Assembly (NCBI GenBank): GCA_027011025.1
Contig: JALVAU010000291.1
Span: 1-5,247 of the forward strand
From: Campylobacteraceae bacterium
GTDB lineage: Bacteria > Campylobacterota > Campylobacteria > Campylobacterales > Sulfurospirillaceae
Direction of reading: 5' to 3'
Length of the DNA stretch: 5,247 nucleotides
The translations under genes were made by a program, and so were the position numbers. The notes beneath the pieces are model-generated. The model worked only from the letters and a program-made list of their open reading frames with translations, was not told the DNA's origin and ran no database searches. Shown in pieces: positions 5,001 through 5,247 of this stretch. How positions within the stretch are numbered: the stretch's first letter is position 1; every line of letters begins with the position of its first letter.

Positions 5001-5247
5001 AACGAAGTTTACGACCGCAGGTTGTGCTTTAGTAGAGTGTGAATTGATGAGGAATTTACTTCCTTATCAAGATGACAATTAAAACGAAGTTTACGACCGC
5101 AGGTTGTGCTTTAGTAGAGTGTGAATTGATGAGGAATTTACTTCCTTATCAAGATGACAATTAAAACGAAGTTTACGACCGCAGGTTGTGCTTTAGTAGA
5201 GTGTGAATTGATGAGGAATTTACTTCCTTATCAAGATGACAATTAAA
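5001..5247 (+). repeat. Perfect 82-bp tandem repeat array, three units, reaching the window end
   Basis: Units at 5001-5082, 5083-5164 and 5165-5246 are identical over all 82 bases, and base 5247 matches the first base of a fourth unit. The period is not a multiple of three and every frame on both strands has stops, so it is not coding. Each unit carries a small hairpin ACGACC-GCA-GGTTGT (5011-5025 in the first unit) and a larger one, TTGATGAGGAA-TTTAC-TTCCTTATCAA (5044-5070, 5126-5152, 5208-5234). There are no variable spacers, so it is not CRISPR. The array fills the non-coding stretch after the transporter operon; besides it, 4912-4940 holds nothing I can identify. It might be a tandem small RNA, a 3'-end-stabilising structure or a protein-binding palindrome array. 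Confidence 0.9.
5044..5070 (+). other. Conserved hairpin of the repeat unit (first perfect copy)
   Basis: TTGATGAGGAA (5044-5054) pairs with TTCCTTATCAA (5060-5070) over 11 bp with one G-T pair (5049/5065) and a TTTAC loop. It recurs at 5126-5152 and 5208-5234 and, with compensatory changes, at 4961-4987. It lacks a T-tract on either strand, so it is not a simple intrinsic terminator. Confidence 0.75.

Noticed and set aside
4941..5247. CRISPR array
   Set aside because: The whole 82-bp unit repeats without variable spacers, and no cas gene lies within the window.
4941..5247. Integron attC sites
   Set aside because: The repeat size is in range and palindromic, but no paired RYYYAAC/GTTRRRY core sites are present and no cassette genes lie between the units.
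5001..5247. Coding repeat or short peptide array
   Set aside because: The period of 82 is not divisible by three, and all frames on both strands hit stops within each unit.

Overview
The window looks like a piece of an AT-rich Campylobacterota (epsilonproteobacterial) chromosome, probably a Sulfurimonas/Sulfurovum/Sulfuricurvum-type relative. This is inferred from heavy use of ATA (Ile) and AGA (Arg) codons, frequent TTG/GTG starts, very tight gene packing and the protein types. I cannot name the species.

Layout. Positions 1-42 hold the last 13 codons of an upstream gene. Its TGA overlaps the TTG start of a pyridoxamine-phosphate-oxidase-like flavin protein (39-635), which is followed after 3 nt by a PPP-type metallophosphoesterase (639-1316). 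These form one plus-strand, translationally coupled unit. A minus-strand MscS-family mechanosensitive channel (2388 to 1306) converges on the phosphatase, and the two coding regions overlap by 11 bp at their 3' ends. A 133-bp divergent spacer (2389-2521) carries the likely mscS promoter and the likely promoter of the next plus-strand unit. That unit has three tightly coupled genes: a TauE/SafE-family permease (2522-3277), an exported DUF3108 protein (3279-4040) and an EamA/DMT-type 10-TM transporter (4024-4911). The genes are 1 nt apart or overlapping, so they are almost certainly one transcript. It would supply two inner-membrane transporters and one periplasmic protein, but no substrate can be read from the sequence.

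The most unusual part is the non-coding tail, 4912-5247. It contains three perfect 82-bp tandem units (5001-5246), preceded by one strongly diverged copy (about 4941-5000), and runs to the window edge. Each unit contains an 11-bp stem with a TTTAC loop. Between the diverged copy and the perfect copies the stem shows two fully compensatory base-pair changes. Every imperfect pair is G-T when read on the plus strand, which is what an RNA transcribed in the same direction as the transporter operon would show. This array of structured repeats is the best candidate in the window for something undescribed.

The rest of the window is ordinary housekeeping or accessory gene content. Four of the six complete genes start with TTG or GTG, mostly with clear Shine-Dalgarno sequences.
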